From positions 6,181,277 to 6,245,276 of the forward strand of contig NW_006499728.1 in the NCBI RefSeq assembly GCF_000471905.2: a stretch of DNA of 64,000 nucleotides, in the 5' to 3' direction. Within the stretch, counting starts at the first letter, position 1; every line of letters starts with the position of its first letter. The notes beneath the pieces are model-generated. The model saw only the letters and a program-made list of their open reading frames with translations, was not told the origin of the DNA and did not search any database. This DNA is from Amborella trichopoda (Eukaryota; Streptophyta; Magnoliopsida; Amborellales; Amborellaceae). Positions 1-13,119 of this stretch are shown here, piece by piece. The position numbers were made by a program, and so were the translations under genes.

Positions 1-51
1 AAAATTTTAAAACAAATATTAACAGTAAATAATCGTGGAGAACATACTAAC

Positions 52-3000
52 CAGCATACCCGTGGAAGCACCTACAATGTCCCAAATCCTGATTACAAAT
101 GCCTTGACCATTACAATCATTGTTGCAGCGCTTCCCCCCAATTGTCTACCAACAAAATCAATAATTTCATGAGCGTGAATAAATAATTGGTTACAATAGA
201 GAAAACACCAGAACAATGGATTATGATTCTATGCATCACCATATATGGCCTAACTGTTAGCATCGCATAATTAGTAAAGGTCATAGATCCTATTAAATAA
301 GTGGTAGGCGCCATTGAATACTACTCTATAAATCCCTAGTTACCACAGCTTCTATAAAACTAATTAAGAAAGAATACAAGTTCATATACTGCAGTTGACT
401 TGATCAGCTGATGAACACCACAATTAAAACTTCATCAGCCATAATGCATAGATAGGAAATAAGAAAGAGCAAATGCATGCCTTTTTCCCCTTATAACAGA
501 CATATTTGACTTATGTAAAATTTCAACAGCCATGTATTCGAATATGCCACGACTTATCGGAAGTAATACATAAAAACACATAATCATTAGAAGAAAATCT
601 GAACTGGAGCAATTACTGAATATAGATCAAACATATAACAGAAACAAATCAGATCTCCCACCATGCCACCCCACACTGGAAAAAGAAGCCAACCTAACAT
701 AATGGGAGAAAAAAAAAGAGGAAGGCAAAAAAACACAAAATTGTAGCTTCAAAACACAAATATGTATCCTCTGAGGTCCACCTTATGTGTTCAAATTGAT
801 ACCAAGGTCAATGCATGCATAAGTAGCAAGAAAAGATGCAGAAAAGAGACGCAAATAGTATATAGTTCATCTAACACATACTCAGTAAGAAGGGGAAATT
901 TATCAAAATACACCGAAGAAATTAATTATTTAACATTCCATCCATTCGTCACTTAAATGCCATCCATTTGTCACTATTCAATTCAAGATGACGTGCTTTT
1001 TCGTGGGTATTTTGAAATTAAAGCAAAAGTTATGGGCAGTTCAATTGTTAATCTCTTGTGGGTAACTTGATAAATTTCCCAAAAAGAAAAGGACTATAAT
1101 AAGATAACAAATAAAAAAAGATATCTATAGCAGAGTAATTAAGGACATGATTATCAGCAATCAAAAACTGTCAAAAACTTTACCAACGAAAAGCCTAAGC
1201 ATTGCTACCTGCTAAAACTAAAAGAGTAGAATTCAATATTGAGACACTCGAATGTCAACTATTGAACAGGCTGTCGGTTTAAGAGGCGCGTCCTTAGAAC
1301 AAGATATAACTATAAAACACTGAGAATGTCTTCTTTACAGCCCGTGTTGACATCAACATTGTGGATATTGAATCACAACAAGAAAGCCACATTCCAATTT
1401 CACTCTTTCATGGGGCAAACTGAGAGCTCATGGCACCACGAGAATATGACATGACAGTAAATTCAGCAAACTCAGCATTCCATAAAAGATCATCATTTTT
1501 TTCCTTTTTGAAATGTTGACTGTCCCTATAGAATCATTAATTTGTAACATAAATCGAACAACAAAAGAAAAATAAAGGAACCCAAGGAACAAGAACATAT
1601 GGATGACTGAAACAGCACCCCTAGCGACACACTTGCTGCCCCAAGGGACCATGAGCATTGCCAGTTCTGAACAAGCAACATATTTCAACACATCCTAATT
1701 TCACAAAAGAAATACATATTTCCGCAAACCCAATCCAAACCCTCTAAAGGCCTGAAGAGGACATCATCAGAAGTGCAGTAGTACAGGATATCCGAAAAAG
1801 CAAAGAGGAATAGTGGAGTTGGATTATTTCCTACAACCCTTAAAATCGACAGAATTAGGGAATATACAACCATATGTGTGTGGTATTCTGTCAAAAGAAG
1901 AACACAAAATTGCTGGAAAACATAGGAATTGAAGGCATGTGCTCTATGTAAAAAACGATACATGTAGAGGAGGAAGCAGCAAATGGATTAATCCCCCTCG
2001 TTTTCAAAGAAACATGCAATTGTTCAACAATGTTCTCACCTTATTCAAAAAAGAAAAATAGCAGAACAAAGGCAGCCCAAAGATGTAGAGCAATATACAG
2101 AAAAGCCAGTACAAAAACCCTGAAGAATTAGGTCAACATGGCCTAGTAGGAAAGAATTGTGTATTATTGAACAGGCTGCAATGTGTCAGACATCTGTGCA
2201 CAGGAGCACCACCATATTACAGGATTCTAGAATCTGACTCTAGAATTATGATGAACCACTCAGTCAAAAAAGATACATGGTTCTAGAATTATGATGAACC
2301 ATCCAGTCTTGGTCACAAAGGTTGGAAGCTCAGGACCAGTTTGTACACTCATAGCGCATGTGATTTTATACCACCAAAAAACATCAAGTTTTGAAACAGG
2401 AAGGAGAATTCAACTGATATTACTGGGCATTGTTGGACAAATAGTATCAGCACCAGCGGAGAAGAATAATTGGGGTCCCTTGGTAGTTTGCAAGCATTTC
2501 TCTCCTTTTTATTCGTTCACTTGGTCTATAACTTCCACTTTTAAGGTAATGAGTCGCAGATTAATGGTGAAACTCTTGTGAACTCATGTAGGTTCAACTT
2601 TATTGCAACAACTGACTGGGTTAATGCCCTGCATTCAAAACTCATAATAAATAGGTATAATTCTCATCCCATTGGCCTAAAACTTCCACTTTAATGATAA
2701 TAAGCCCAGGATTAATGGTGAAACTCTCCTTAACTCTTGAAGCTTTGTGGATGTCCTAGACTCAAAACTCTTTGGTCAATTAACATGAATATGATCCACA
2801 GGGAAAAGAAAATTTCCATATACAATAGAAAGGAAAACAAAAGAAAACACAATAAACTCACCCCTACATCTTCTAATACCAAGTTCATCATATGCATAAT
2901 TACCATTTAGCAGGTGAAGAAAAAAGAAACAAAAACAAACATATTAAAAAAAAAATTGAAAATTATCGTGTCCAAGTTTGTCTAAAACCTATACAGAAAA

Positions 3001-3711
3001 GAAATAAAAACAACCGGTAATTTAAGAAATATAAAAACCACACATTGTGCCAAAGCAACACATGGCTCAATTAACAGAAAACAAAATTAATAAAAAGGGT
3101 CAGCCCAAATTTTTAGAAATTCTAATCATATGCTAAAATTGAAAAAAAAGAAAAAAAAAAGGTCTAATATCTAGATGCTTATGCGAATCTAATTTTCCAT
3201 AAGTCTGAAGATTTGATAACCTTTTTATCGAATATTTAAATAATAACCATGAATAAACGTGGAAGAAAAACAAATTTTAAAAACAAACACAAGCATCATT
3301 TCTTTTTACTTCATGCTATACCTCATTGACGTAAACCGCCATCGCTATTGAATCACACCCAGAAAACCATCTTCCAATTTCGCTCTTCCAAGGTGCACCT
3401 TTGTAGCTTACAGCTCCGTGAGAATCCGGCATAACATTAAAATCAGGAAAACTAGAATTTCCCACTGATACATCATGTGTACTATTGACTGAAACATAAC
3501 TAGCATTACTTGAAACGTGTGTACCGCCGATCGGAACATGTGTATCATTGATTGAAGGACAATAATTACGCCCTTGCTGCCCATTAAAGAATTCAAAAGA
3601 GGAAGGAACCAGAGGGAATAAGAACATATGGATAACTGAAACTAATACAACTAAGGAAACAATGGATGCCACAAGGGACCAAGAACATCGCCATTTTTGA
3701 AGCGGCAACAT
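52..3711 (-). CDS. ExAD-like EGF/GT47 glycosyltransferase, 5' part (exons 1 and 2; continues beyond position 1)
   Basis: Two coding exons are visible: 3711-3322 (130 codons, starts at ATG 3711, donor GAG|gta) and 145-52 (94 nt, acceptor tag|ACA, donor G|gttagt). The product starts MLPLQKWRCSWS, followed by one hydrophobic segment (about residues 11-36) that reads as a type II Golgi signal anchor, then an NxS/T-rich stem. Exon 2 encodes the start of a Cys-rich EGF-like unit (RCNNDCNGQGIC...CRCFHGYAG). The exon borders match, base for base in length for exon 2, those of the locus at 20608-45800, which continues into a GT47 exostosin domain. From family knowledge this EGF plus exostosin architecture is that of Arabidopsis At3g57630 (ExAD, arabinosyltransferase acting on extensin arabinan chains). 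The assignment is by recognition, not by a search. No lesion is seen in these two exons, so this is the better candidate for the working copy. The rest lies outside the window. Confidence 0.72.
1339..1681 (-). pseudogene. Decayed duplicate of ExAD-like exon 1 inside intron 1
   Basis: The minus strand from ATG 1681 reads MLLVQNWQCSWSLGA, then shifts frame (one base fewer than the intact exon near the VIHMF codons). The later part matches the end of exon 1 (WKSEIGRWF equivalent) at 1360-1410 with mismatches. Similarity continues upstream: 1682-2240 parallels 3712-4225, including the stretch around 1980-2030 versus 3960-4015 and 2080-2200 versus 4075-4200. So exon 1 together with its 5' UTR and proximal promoter was duplicated in tandem and the distal copy decayed within the intron. 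No good donor remains, so use as an alternative first exon is unlikely. Confidence 0.7.
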
Positions 3712-3741
3712 ATTTTTAGAAATACCTCCTGTCAAAACTCC
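3712..3741 (-). other. 5' UTR exon segment of the minus-strand ExAD-like gene
   Basis: A polypyrimidine tract and acceptor (tttacag) ends at 3742 on the minus strand, 30 nt before the ATG. The plus copy has an equivalent acceptor (ttttcag) ending at 20607. This suggests the coding first exon is preceded by an intron within the 5' UTR. The upstream noncoding exon was not located. Confidence 0.4.
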
Positions 3742-4225
3742 CTGTAAACCAAGAGAACACATACAGTAGAGGCTCAACAACAATAGAAATCTAGAAACTA
3801 CGGATAAAAAAGAATTGAGCTGGATTAATTCTACTCAAAACCTTCAGAAAACAGAGAATTGACAAGTTTTACAATCAATTCTCCATGTTCTGCTAGAGAA
3901 TAGAGAGTGAATTGTTAGAGGCATATGCTCCATCGAAAACCCCAGAATTGCAGAGATGGAAAAATAATGGAACTGGACCAATCCCCCTTGGGTTCAGAGA
4001 AGCATAACATTACCATTTTTCATAATTACAGCGGTATATAAAATTAGTTACCACGCTTTCCAAGAAACCAGGGATACAGGGAATATACACAGGACACAGA
4101 GACCAGAAACCCTAAAAAAATTGGTCAACCGAAGCCACCATGGCCACAACGGGAACGTTCCTTGTTTGAATAAACTAAGGGCCTGAAACGTGCCATACAC
4201 CTGTACGCTCAATCACCGTTTTTAC

Positions 4226-4902
4226 AAAAATCTCGATTCCAAAATTTATCGGTAAACCCTGGAATAACCGGAGGAACCAAGCGAACACATGGCCCAATAG
4301 AACAGAATCATGAGAAGCCATTAAAGACGGTCAAGGTCAAGGTCAAGAACATGGAATCCAAAATGCGAACCATTAAACCTTACAATTACCACGCAGAATA
4401 AATTGATATTAATTAAAGCCATTAGAGAGGGTCTAGGCCATAAATGGTTGAAAAAGCTCGAAGATTCTGAGCAAAATATCAAGGGGAAAATGGAATAAAA
4501 CAAAAATTCAGTAATCAAAGCCTGCAACTTTCTGTCACCGATGGACCCGTCACTGTCCGCTCAAGCAAAATGGATTTCGCGCCGAAATTTCGGAGGATAA
4601 AATTTTGGCCGAAATTAAGTTTTCCGAAGGTAAAAGTACCATCTTGATGTAACTGGATTGAAAAACCTACAATAACTCGGTGTCAACCTTATACTGTTGG
4701 AGTGAGGTAGAGAAGGTTGTTCCTATATTGGAAAAGCCTTAAATCTATCATCTCAATCCAGATTCATAGACATGACAAAAAAGATGTTTTTAGTCTTAAA
4801 AATAGTTAATCTTCTGACACATTATATGGACAATCTATTTTCATGATTTTCAAGTGTTTATATATCTGTTTGATGTTATGAAACTTTAAATTTTAAAGGA
4901 AA
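4226..4902. other. Upstream region of the minus ExAD-like gene; no gene seen
   Basis: No credible ORF. Contains an E2F-like octamer core TTTCGCGCC at 4565-4573 next to a short palindrome CGAAATTTCG. From about 4640 the sequence takes on the character of the MITE-like family described at 4903, suggesting an older, more decayed copy. Confidence 0.35.
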
Positions 4903-5295
4903 AAGTTTATATAAAGATGAGGTTCTAAACAATCAAATTTAAATCTACTTCAAAAAGTTCACTATAATAGGTTGTTTTTATGCTTAAATATCTTCAAATT
5001 GATCATCTCGACATCAAGATCCATAAACATGAGAAAAAAAATGGATTACAAGTTTTTGAAATAGCGTATTTTACAACGCATTTTTTTACCGTCAATTTTC
5101 AAGATATGCAAGTTTTGATAGATATGTCCATCTACATTATTTTTGAAACTTTAAACTTTATAAATAAATATGAAACTATATGTTAAGGCTATCACAAAGG
5201 TTTCCAATATTGAAACCATATCTCTCGACACTATTTGAAGGTAGGCTCTAATTTTATCGTTTAGAGCCTACGCTCCGTACAAATCGCACCCAATT
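4903..5295. repeat. MITE-like dispersed repeat, family A, copy 1
   Basis: Starts with AAAGTTTATATAAAGATGAG, followed by TTCTAAACAATCAAATTTAA, and ends with a mirrored motif (GTTTAGAGCCT...CGCACCC). The start and the reverse complement of the end share GAGGxTCTAAACxATCA, so the element has inverted ends. Shared internal landmarks with the copies at 8243, 8606 and 54287 are AAACATGAGAA, ATGGATT, a 'ttttcaagat' block and GAAGCTTTAAATTTT. No coding capacity. Confidence 0.6.
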
Positions 5296-8242
5296 TTTAA
5301 TTAGGGACAACAAAAAATTTTCATATCAGACATTGTGGCACCAAAATTGCATTTTCGAGATAGTTATGAGGTGCACCTTACTTCAATAACATAAGGTCAA
5401 ACCTCACCCTTCTTTCAAATAGGGTTTAGTTAGCCGCCGGCAACATGGGCAATGGGGTTTTTACCTATGGATGCATATAGCATACTTCAAAGTTAGCCGC
5501 GGGAGTATACTATACAACAACACTCTCAGACTGAATTGTTTACGAGGAGGACTCTATTATTCTGAATGTTGGGATCCACCTGAGTATTAATATATGATTA
5601 GCTTAAAAAATAATTTGAATTTTGAGTTCTTTAGCATCTAGATCATTTGTTAAAAAATTGGACAATTCTTCAGCGATCTTAGGACGTCATTTTTTTTAGG
5701 GACATAGAGTGTGGTTATTATTTTATTTTTTTTGTTCTTTGATGTTGGTCATTGAATTATCTACTCTATAATAAACGAGAGGAAACACACTCGTTATTTT
5801 TGCACCATGTCTATTTTTCTAATTTTTTAGAACAATATTTACTTATAAGTAAATATATATTTTATAACATAATTAAAGATAATATCAGTTATTTCAGAAA
5901 ATAATAAAATAGAAAAATAAAAAGAATAGAAAAATAACTATGTACTTATATTATTAAATGTACAAAATAAAAAGAGAATTCCTTGTCTATTCTATTTTTA
6001 AAATTTTCAGTGTTAAACATAACTACTAAAAAATATATGAAAATATGTAACAGATACAAAAGTAATTTCCATTGATGACGCAAATAGAATGCAAATGAAC
6101 AAGCTCAAGTCTCGTGTAAATTTATGTATTTTTATTTTTTTTATAATTTTAAAATAATATTTATTTATAATTAAATAATTTGTTTGTTAAATTATTTTAA
6201 ATTAATTTTAATTTAAAATAAAAATATAAAACATAAATGTAATTAACCAAAAATATGAAAATCAAAAATATAATTCCCTCTATATTTTTCTTTTTTGCAT
6301 TTATAGTTACTCTGGTTTTTTAAATAGTAGTTACTTATAAGTAAACAATACATTTACTAATACAAATAAAAACATTTCATTTATATTAGTGAATCATATA
6401 ATTGAATATATAAAAAAATGAAATCATAATAATAATTAACTCTAAATGCAAAATAAATATGTAAATAATGTAATTAAAATTATTTTGTAATAAATAATTG
6501 CGTCAAAAAGCAAGCCACATATATAATTATTATCATATTTGGAAGTTTATATGATATGTTTTTGTATTTTATTTTTTAAAATTATTTATAATGATATTTA
6601 AATTATTATCTAATAGAAGCCTCTATGTAATGACGGATCCAACAAATTCTCTCTCTTTCTATAACTCTCTATAATCCAATATGATTATTTAAGATTAACA
6701 TTTTAAACTTGTAATTATCTTACTATTTATTTGAATAATTACTATTATTAACTATTTATTGTTAACTAGTTATAAATAGAGATATATTTTTCGCAGCAAT
6801 TTTAAATCTCTCTTAAAATCTCTCAAAGTACATAGATATACTCTTTCTAATCCTAAAATATCTAATAAATGAAATACCTCTCTCTATCCTATAAAAATAG
6901 GACTGTTTTTATTTAGAAGTAGAAAGATACCCTACATGATACCAAATTTCTCTATTTGAAGGTTACATGGCCTGCATCATCTCTAATAATAGGATCAGCT
7001 TTTTAATCTTGCAACATATATCGAACCCTTAAGTTAATATAAATAAAATTGTTACATAACAAATGAAATACCTAGATAACAATAAATTAATACTTTTGTA
7101 GTTCTTTCAATAATATAGTGTGTTGTATTTTGTGAAACTTAGATGCTTACAAGTATAGATGATCCCTTTGAAATGAGAATCTTGTGATAAAACCAACATG
7201 ACCTTTAACATGCTTATCCCATGATTAACAGCATGATTTTCATATTGATTGTTGTGTATAAGCTCCACATTATCATGCAATAGTATTTTAAATATGTGTC
7301 GTACATTCGAAATATTAAAGCTTTGAGACATTATAGTAGATTGAGGAAGGGATAAGTATTTAATATATTTATTTAGATTATTCTAGCGCTAAGTTATATA
7401 TTTAGCTATTTTTTAGTGCTTAATTTAATGTCTTTAAAAAGTGCAATTGAGTTTAAATATGAGTTATATTTAAACATTATTTTGAGTAACGTGTGCTATC
7501 TTGTTTATCATTATGAAGATAAACATAATTATAATTATAATAAATAACAAATTAAATTTAAATGTGAATAATTTATTCCTATTAGAATATTATATTTATA
7601 ATTTCTCCTTGATTGCCTCAAGTAAAGTACGATTTCTATACACATATATTTTTATAATAATTATAAATATTATATATTGCTAAAAATCATATATATTTTT
7701 CCGAATCTTATAATTATAATTAATTTTGATCCCCGAAAGGCAATTCAAAAAATAAAATAAAATGAAAACCCTGGTTGCTAAGTGAAAGAAAGAAAAATAT
7801 ATAATATTAACTTTATAAATATTTTATTAAAATTATCTTTCAATGATAAATATGTTTCAATGATTAATAATAAATATCACGTGCAACAAGTGTCCATATT
7901 ACTAGTAAATATTACATTTCCAAAATTTGGATTCTAAAAACTATTCCTAGGATGAGTTTGTTCGACACAGTATATGCACAGTCCGCTCCGGTGGCAGTAG
8001 GAAATCGATTGGCATGAACTATGGTGTGGGACCATTGGGACCATGGTTTCAAGTTTACAGCTGTCAAACCCTTGACTGGCCTTATAATTTTTGCTGCACA
8101 GTGCCAAATTAAATTTCCATCGTAGATCCTTTAGGGCAAAAAATAAATAAAAGAAAAAGAAATACCTCTAAACACTTGGGGACGCCCCTAAAGTCTCCCA
8201 TCTCCTCCATCCCATCAATTCAACCAAAATTAATATGGAAAA
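5296..8242. other. AT-rich intergenic DNA
   Basis: Very AT-rich with many short A/T runs. The few short ORFs are low-complexity. No gene, tRNA or clear transposon was recognised. Confidence 0.5.
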
Positions 8243-8545
8243 AGTTAATATAGAGCCGAGGCTCTAAATGATCATATTAGAGCCCACCTCAAAAATTTAA
8301 TTAAAAGAGGCTATTTTAATGCCCAAATATCATCAACTCGATCATTTCAATATGAGAAAGAAATGGATTTAAAGTAGATTTTCAAGGTTTCACATATCTA
8401 TTCGATCTACACTGATTTTGAAGCTTTAAATTTTATAACTAAAGATGAAAATCTATTTTAAACCATATTTCGTGATACTATTTGAAGGTGTGTTCTACTT
8501 TGATTGTTTAGAACTCAACTCTATTCAAACTGCACCCAGTTAATA
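8243..8545. repeat. MITE-like dispersed repeat, family A, copy 2
   Basis: Begins AAAGTTAATATAGAGCCGAG and ends GTTTAGAACTC...TGCACCC. It shares order and spacing of landmarks with copy 1 but is shorter, lacking part of the centre. Confidence 0.6.
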
Positions 8546-8605
8546 TCAGGGAAAATTTTAAATAAAGTATTATTTAAATGTGATCCCTTCCATAAGATTA
8601 TTTTA

Positions 8606-8990
8606 AGAAATAAAATTATATAATGGTGAGGCCTTAAACAATCACATTAAAGTGCACCCAAAATTTCACTAGAAGAGGCTGTTTCGATGCTCAAAAATCT
8701 TCAAATCAATCATTTTGCCCTCGAGATGTATATAAACATGAGAAGAAATGGATTTTAAGTATTGAAAATAGTGTATCTTGTAATGCATTTTTTAACCGTC
8801 AATTTTTAATATTTTAAAGTGTTCGTATATCTGTTCGATCCACACTATTTTTGAAGCTTTAAATTTTGTAACTAGGGATAAACATAAATTTCAGGGCATT
8901 GTAAATATTCTCCTAAGTGAAATAACATCTTTCAATACTATTTGACCGTGCGTTTAGAGCCTGATCCTTATACAAACCACCCCTTATTTT
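8606..8990. repeat. MITE-like dispersed repeat, family A, copy 3
   Basis: Begins ATAAAATTATATAATGGTGA and ends with GTTTAGAGCCTGATCC then CAAACCACCCC. It is nearly colinear with copy 1 (ACCGTCAATTTT, GTTCGTATATCTGTTCGAT, TTTGAAGCTTTAAATTTT). Copies 2 and 3 sit head to tail only 60 bp apart. Confidence 0.65.
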
Positions 8991-9340
8991 TAAAGATGGA
9001 TGGAGGGTCCCAAGCACATTCGAGTTCATTGTAGATGCATTTCAACTTGAGATTAATGATATTGTAGTTCAACACATAGTGTAGATCTAATGACATGTGA
9101 AGAATTAAAATGAACAATGATAAACATATAAAAATAATTTAAATAGCCTAATTTGAATATTTGAATTCTATTTTTATTTTAGATTCATGATCATCATAGC
9201 TAAGATTATCTATCTGTAAAACAAATTATGTCAAAAATTGATCTCATAGATAGATTTTTGGAAGGGAATGCATTTGAATAGGTGGACAGCTAAAATTGGC
9301 CTTCAAAAAATGGCTAATGATTTTGAGTAGAAAAAAATAA

Positions 9341-9710
9341 GAAAAACTTCGTATAGAACCCTAATTTGTTATATTACTTCAAGCGGCACGAGGAAACCCC
9401 TAAAGATTTCACCACACCCCTTCATCCCTTATCTCCCTATTTTATTGACTTTTGAGCATAAAAATTAGCAACTTTTTTAACCATATTTTTCCTTTTTCAC
9501 CCATTAAAAAGTTTTTATGTTGAAATAATATAAAAATATTTTTCGGGGTTAATTTTTGTGATCAAAAGTCAATAAAAGAGATAAATAAGAGATAATGGGG
9601 TATGGTGAAATCTTTATAGATTTCCTCATGCCACTTGAAAGAAAAACGGAATGAGGGTGTTCTACCGTGAAATAATATAAGGAATTAAGGTTCTATATGA
9701 AATTTTCCCA
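9341..9710. repeat. Foldback MITE, family B, copy 1
   Basis: The ends are inverted repeats: TATAGAACCCTAATT on the left and AATTAAGGTTCTATATGAAA on the right. The interior is also palindromic around a centre near 9520 (AAAGATTTCACC versus GGTGAAATCTTT). The copy at 26093-26522 is colinear. This copy lacks about 30 bp near the left end. Confidence 0.75.
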
Positions 9711-10955
9711 AAAAAATATGTCTGCACCATAAATAGAAAGGTTATTACATGGAGGTCCACCTACATGCCTCTTTTTTTCTTTTTCTTTTTTTTTTAAAAA
9801 AATATTTCCCTTCAATTCGATGTTTTAAATATTAGACTTCCATTTTAGTTTGTATGTTTACTACTTTTTTTAATTGTAGGGTTGTTTGTCAGTTGGGGAT
9901 GATTTGGAGTGTGTACGATGTTTTTAATATCGGTTGGGGATAATTTCCACAGTAGTTTTTTGGAAACATGAGACAAAATCATTAGCCATTTCGTTCATTT
10001 TAAAGAATGTATAATGTTTGCAATATCGGGCCTAATTTTATGTGATATTAGACAAGTATAACATCAAGCGGCATGCTAAGGGGCGGTCCGATGCTCTGGA
10101 CATTGGACAGACAACAAAAAAAATAGGCCATGATAACTACTATAGGGCAGTTCAATGTTTCAAACATCAAACTGCCTAACTTTAGGTTAAATTGTCCCTT
10201 CGCCTAACGAACAAACCTACACCTAAAAAATATAAAAAGTAAAATGAAAAAGTGTCCTATGTTTTGATCATTGGATTGAGGGGCAATATTGAAAAGAATA
10301 AAATAGGGTGTGTGGGGTGGAACTCTGCATAAAATTCACATAAATATTTATTTATGGTATGGATGTAATATTTATTTTTTGTAAAACCTTTCCGCTACTT
10401 TTCCAAGGCAGACACCCTATTTGTATTTCTTTTTTTATTTCTAAATAAATTTGAAAAAAAATGCAAAGTTATTGCAAATATTTATATATTTTTTATGATT
10501 TTTCTAAAAGCTTTATGTGTATTCAATAATTTCCGAGCAACATCTCAATGTTTGATTGTATAAATCTATAAATACTCTTAATACCATCCAAATCATTATG
10601 AAAATAGCGGACCGTTCTATAGATAGTCTCAATACTCTACATTTATTTACTTAGACAAATAGAAATTTTGAAATATTTAAATAAATTGTACCCATAATTT
10701 GCTACTTAATGTTGTAGCTTTAACAATATAATTTTACATGATACCCATTTAAAAAGTTTAAATTATGTAAATGAAACTTTTTGTAAGTTTTATTTTTCTT
10801 TTGGTAAATACATAAACCCCCAACTATAATATGTTATAGATACAAGGGCAAGCTTTCTATACTTCGCCTACAGCATAAAACTTATATACTTCTCTTTATC
10901 CAATCTTTCATTTTGAATGGAGAGCTAAGATTGTCCCAATCACAATGTCACTTCT
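9711..10955. other. Intergenic DNA, no gene seen
   Basis: AT-rich with poly-T and poly-A tracts. Short self-similar stretches occur around 10080-10290 (ATGTTT...AAACATC). No coding region or known element was recognised. Confidence 0.4.
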
Positions 10956-11290
10956 ATACATTATTTTATTTTAAATTTTTTCTATAAACTATTTTGATAT
11001 CAAATTTTGGATATATTAAACTCGCACTAGTAAAAAATATATATAAAAAAATTCCAATAAAATGAAATGACCAAAACACCTCTAAAATTTCAAGGGATAA
11101 TTTGGTCATTATAGTTTTTTGAAAAAAAAATTCTAATATTTTTTATAGGTGCGCCCCAATGAGAAGATGACACGTGCAAAATTTCATATTCATACAATTT
11201 GTATAAAAAAAAACTAAAAATAAAATACTTTAAGATATCGGATCTAAGATCAAACGGTCAATAGGTCTCTTGATCAAAATTGGATGGCTG
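10956..11290. repeat. MITE-like repeat, family C, copy 1
   Basis: The centre is a palindrome around the block ATGACCAAAACACCTCTAAA...AGGGATAATTTGGTCATT. A related core (GACCAAAATACCCCTAAACA...GGGCTATTTTGGTC) lies at 32640-32680. Boundaries are approximate. Confidence 0.5.
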
Positions 11291-12079
11291 GACGGTAAGG
11301 GAAGTACTTCCCTAGATACAAATCCCATTAAATTTTCACTCCAAGTCCTTGCCATAATTTTTATTGCGTTAATCCCCTAAGTGAATCTTCAAACCTATTT
11401 AGGACAAAAATGCCTATCCATAGTCAACACGGCAAAAATATAATAATTATTTTTCTTTCTTCTCTGTTTATTCATTCTCTTAACACTCTCTCTTCAAACA
11501 AGTTTTCCTCTCTTCTTCTCCATCATGTTTGTTCTCTCTGTATCTTGCTATCAAACTAAGCAAGGAAGCTTGGTTTTCTCTCCCTAGAATATGATGAATG
11601 AATCACTGTCATGTTTTTTATGAAACTTTCACAATCATCCACCTCTATTTGTTTCCTTTCTCTACCCACCATTGTTTCTCTGACCAAGCTTATGGCCATA
11701 GTTTTGAAATTGTGCTATAGATCGAATTCGTAGTCAATTCTATTTTCATTAGGACACACGTACTTGATAATTGAATCCAAAATTTCCCATTATTTATGTA
11801 TTTGTAATAGTGCGAAAAGATGGTCCGGCTTCGAGTTGTTCTAGAATAATCTTGACCCTTTGATTTTGCATTCTCGAAAAAGTCTAGCTATTTTATCTTG
11901 TTTTTAATATATTATTTGGGTGTTTTTTTCATTGAGTTTAATAAGTTGCCTTTGGATATATAAAAGAAAAATGTATGCAAAGTTTATGGGGAGTTAAAAA
12001 ATGTTAGAACTACAAACGAAAATTCCAATACGAAAGAAAATTTGAAATCGAGATAAAAACAACAGCGAGCTAAATATAG
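11291..12079. other. Intergenic DNA, no gene seen
   Basis: Contains pyrimidine-rich stretches (11455-11560) but no ORF or recognised element. Confidence 0.35.
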
Positions 12080-12610
12080 CCAATAGTGAGGTCTTAATAA
12101 AGTGTCAACCTTGTACTGTTAAGTAATGTGCACCTCAAAACTATGTTGAAAATGCAGTTCGGTGCTGTAAAACCTTGCGATAATATGAAAATCTATTGTT
12201 GTCCCCAATTATAAAATTTAAAGTCCCAAACATGGAGACAATCAATCAAATTTATAAATACTTGAAAATCCAGACAATAAGTAGTCCACATAATGTGTTT
12301 TTTTGGAGTAAAAATCCTTTTATATATATATATATATATATGAGTCTCGAGGTTGAGATGATCGATTTGAGAGTGTTTCAGCATAAGAACAATCTTCTCT
12401 GCTCGATTTTTTAAGTGCACCTTACTTGTAGGTATAAAGTTCACACCTTATATAAACTTATTCCATAATAAAACCCAAAAACAAACTGAATAAGTAAAAT
12501 TGTAATCTTATATCAAGTTAAAAATAACAAAAAAGAAACTGAATAAGGATAATTGAAATCTTATAAGACGTGGTTTCTATAAGGTTTCAACCTTTTCAAG
12601 GTGCACCAAC
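12080..12610. repeat. Decayed family A repeats around a (TA)n tract
   Basis: Landmarks of the family at 4903 recur in mixed order: GTGAGGTCTTAATAAAGTG at about 12085, GTGCACCTCAAAA at 12128, and CTTATAT...AAGGTTTCAAC near 12570-12595. A (TA) run lies at 12320-12340. Probably more than one overlapping copy. Confidence 0.4.
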
Positions 12611-13010
12611 AACTTCTATCATAACATGTAATTTTGTTGTATATTTTTTTATGATTATCTAATATATATTTGTATATGAGATTATAAAATTTTAAATTTA
12701 AATAATAATTAAAATCATCTATAAAAATGTAAAAATATTAAAAATTTGAAATCTTTTTTCTTTTCATATTCATACACCCGGACATCAAGAATGATAAGAG
12801 TTTTCCAAGATCCAAATAACCTCGTATAAACTTTTTCAGTTCAAAAAAAATGGTGAGTTCAAAATCTAACAAAAACCCCTTCAAATGAAAGCACAAAACC
12901 CCTTAGAAATGAGTGTACGTCATTTGGTGCGGGTTAAGGAAGAAGAAACATGGCACCCCAACCTGAGAAAGAACCAGAACACAACTGTAGCCATCGCGGT
13001 CGTCATCTTC

Positions 13011-13018
13011 TAGGGTTT
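13011..13018 (-). promoter_or_regulatory. Telo-box upstream of the PPR gene
   Basis: AAACCCTA read on the minus strand, 133 bp before the PPR ATG. Telo-boxes are frequent near the start of plant genes for organelle and translation functions. Placement fits; activity is inferred. Confidence 0.4.
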
Positions 13019-13103
13019 CATGAACTTCTCTTTCTAAATCCTAAAGCCCCATCCATCTTCGCTTCACTGGACCAAGTGGAAAGAAACCATCATTCTCTCT
13101 CTA

Positions 13104-13111
13104 AAACCCTA
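13104..13111 (+). promoter_or_regulatory. Telo-box just upstream of the PPR ATG
   Basis: AAACCCTA on the plus strand after a CT-rich tract (13092-13102), 40 bp before the start codon. With the oppositely oriented box at 13011 it frames the likely promoter and 5' leader. Confidence 0.45.
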
Positions 13112-13119
13112 GAAACAAT

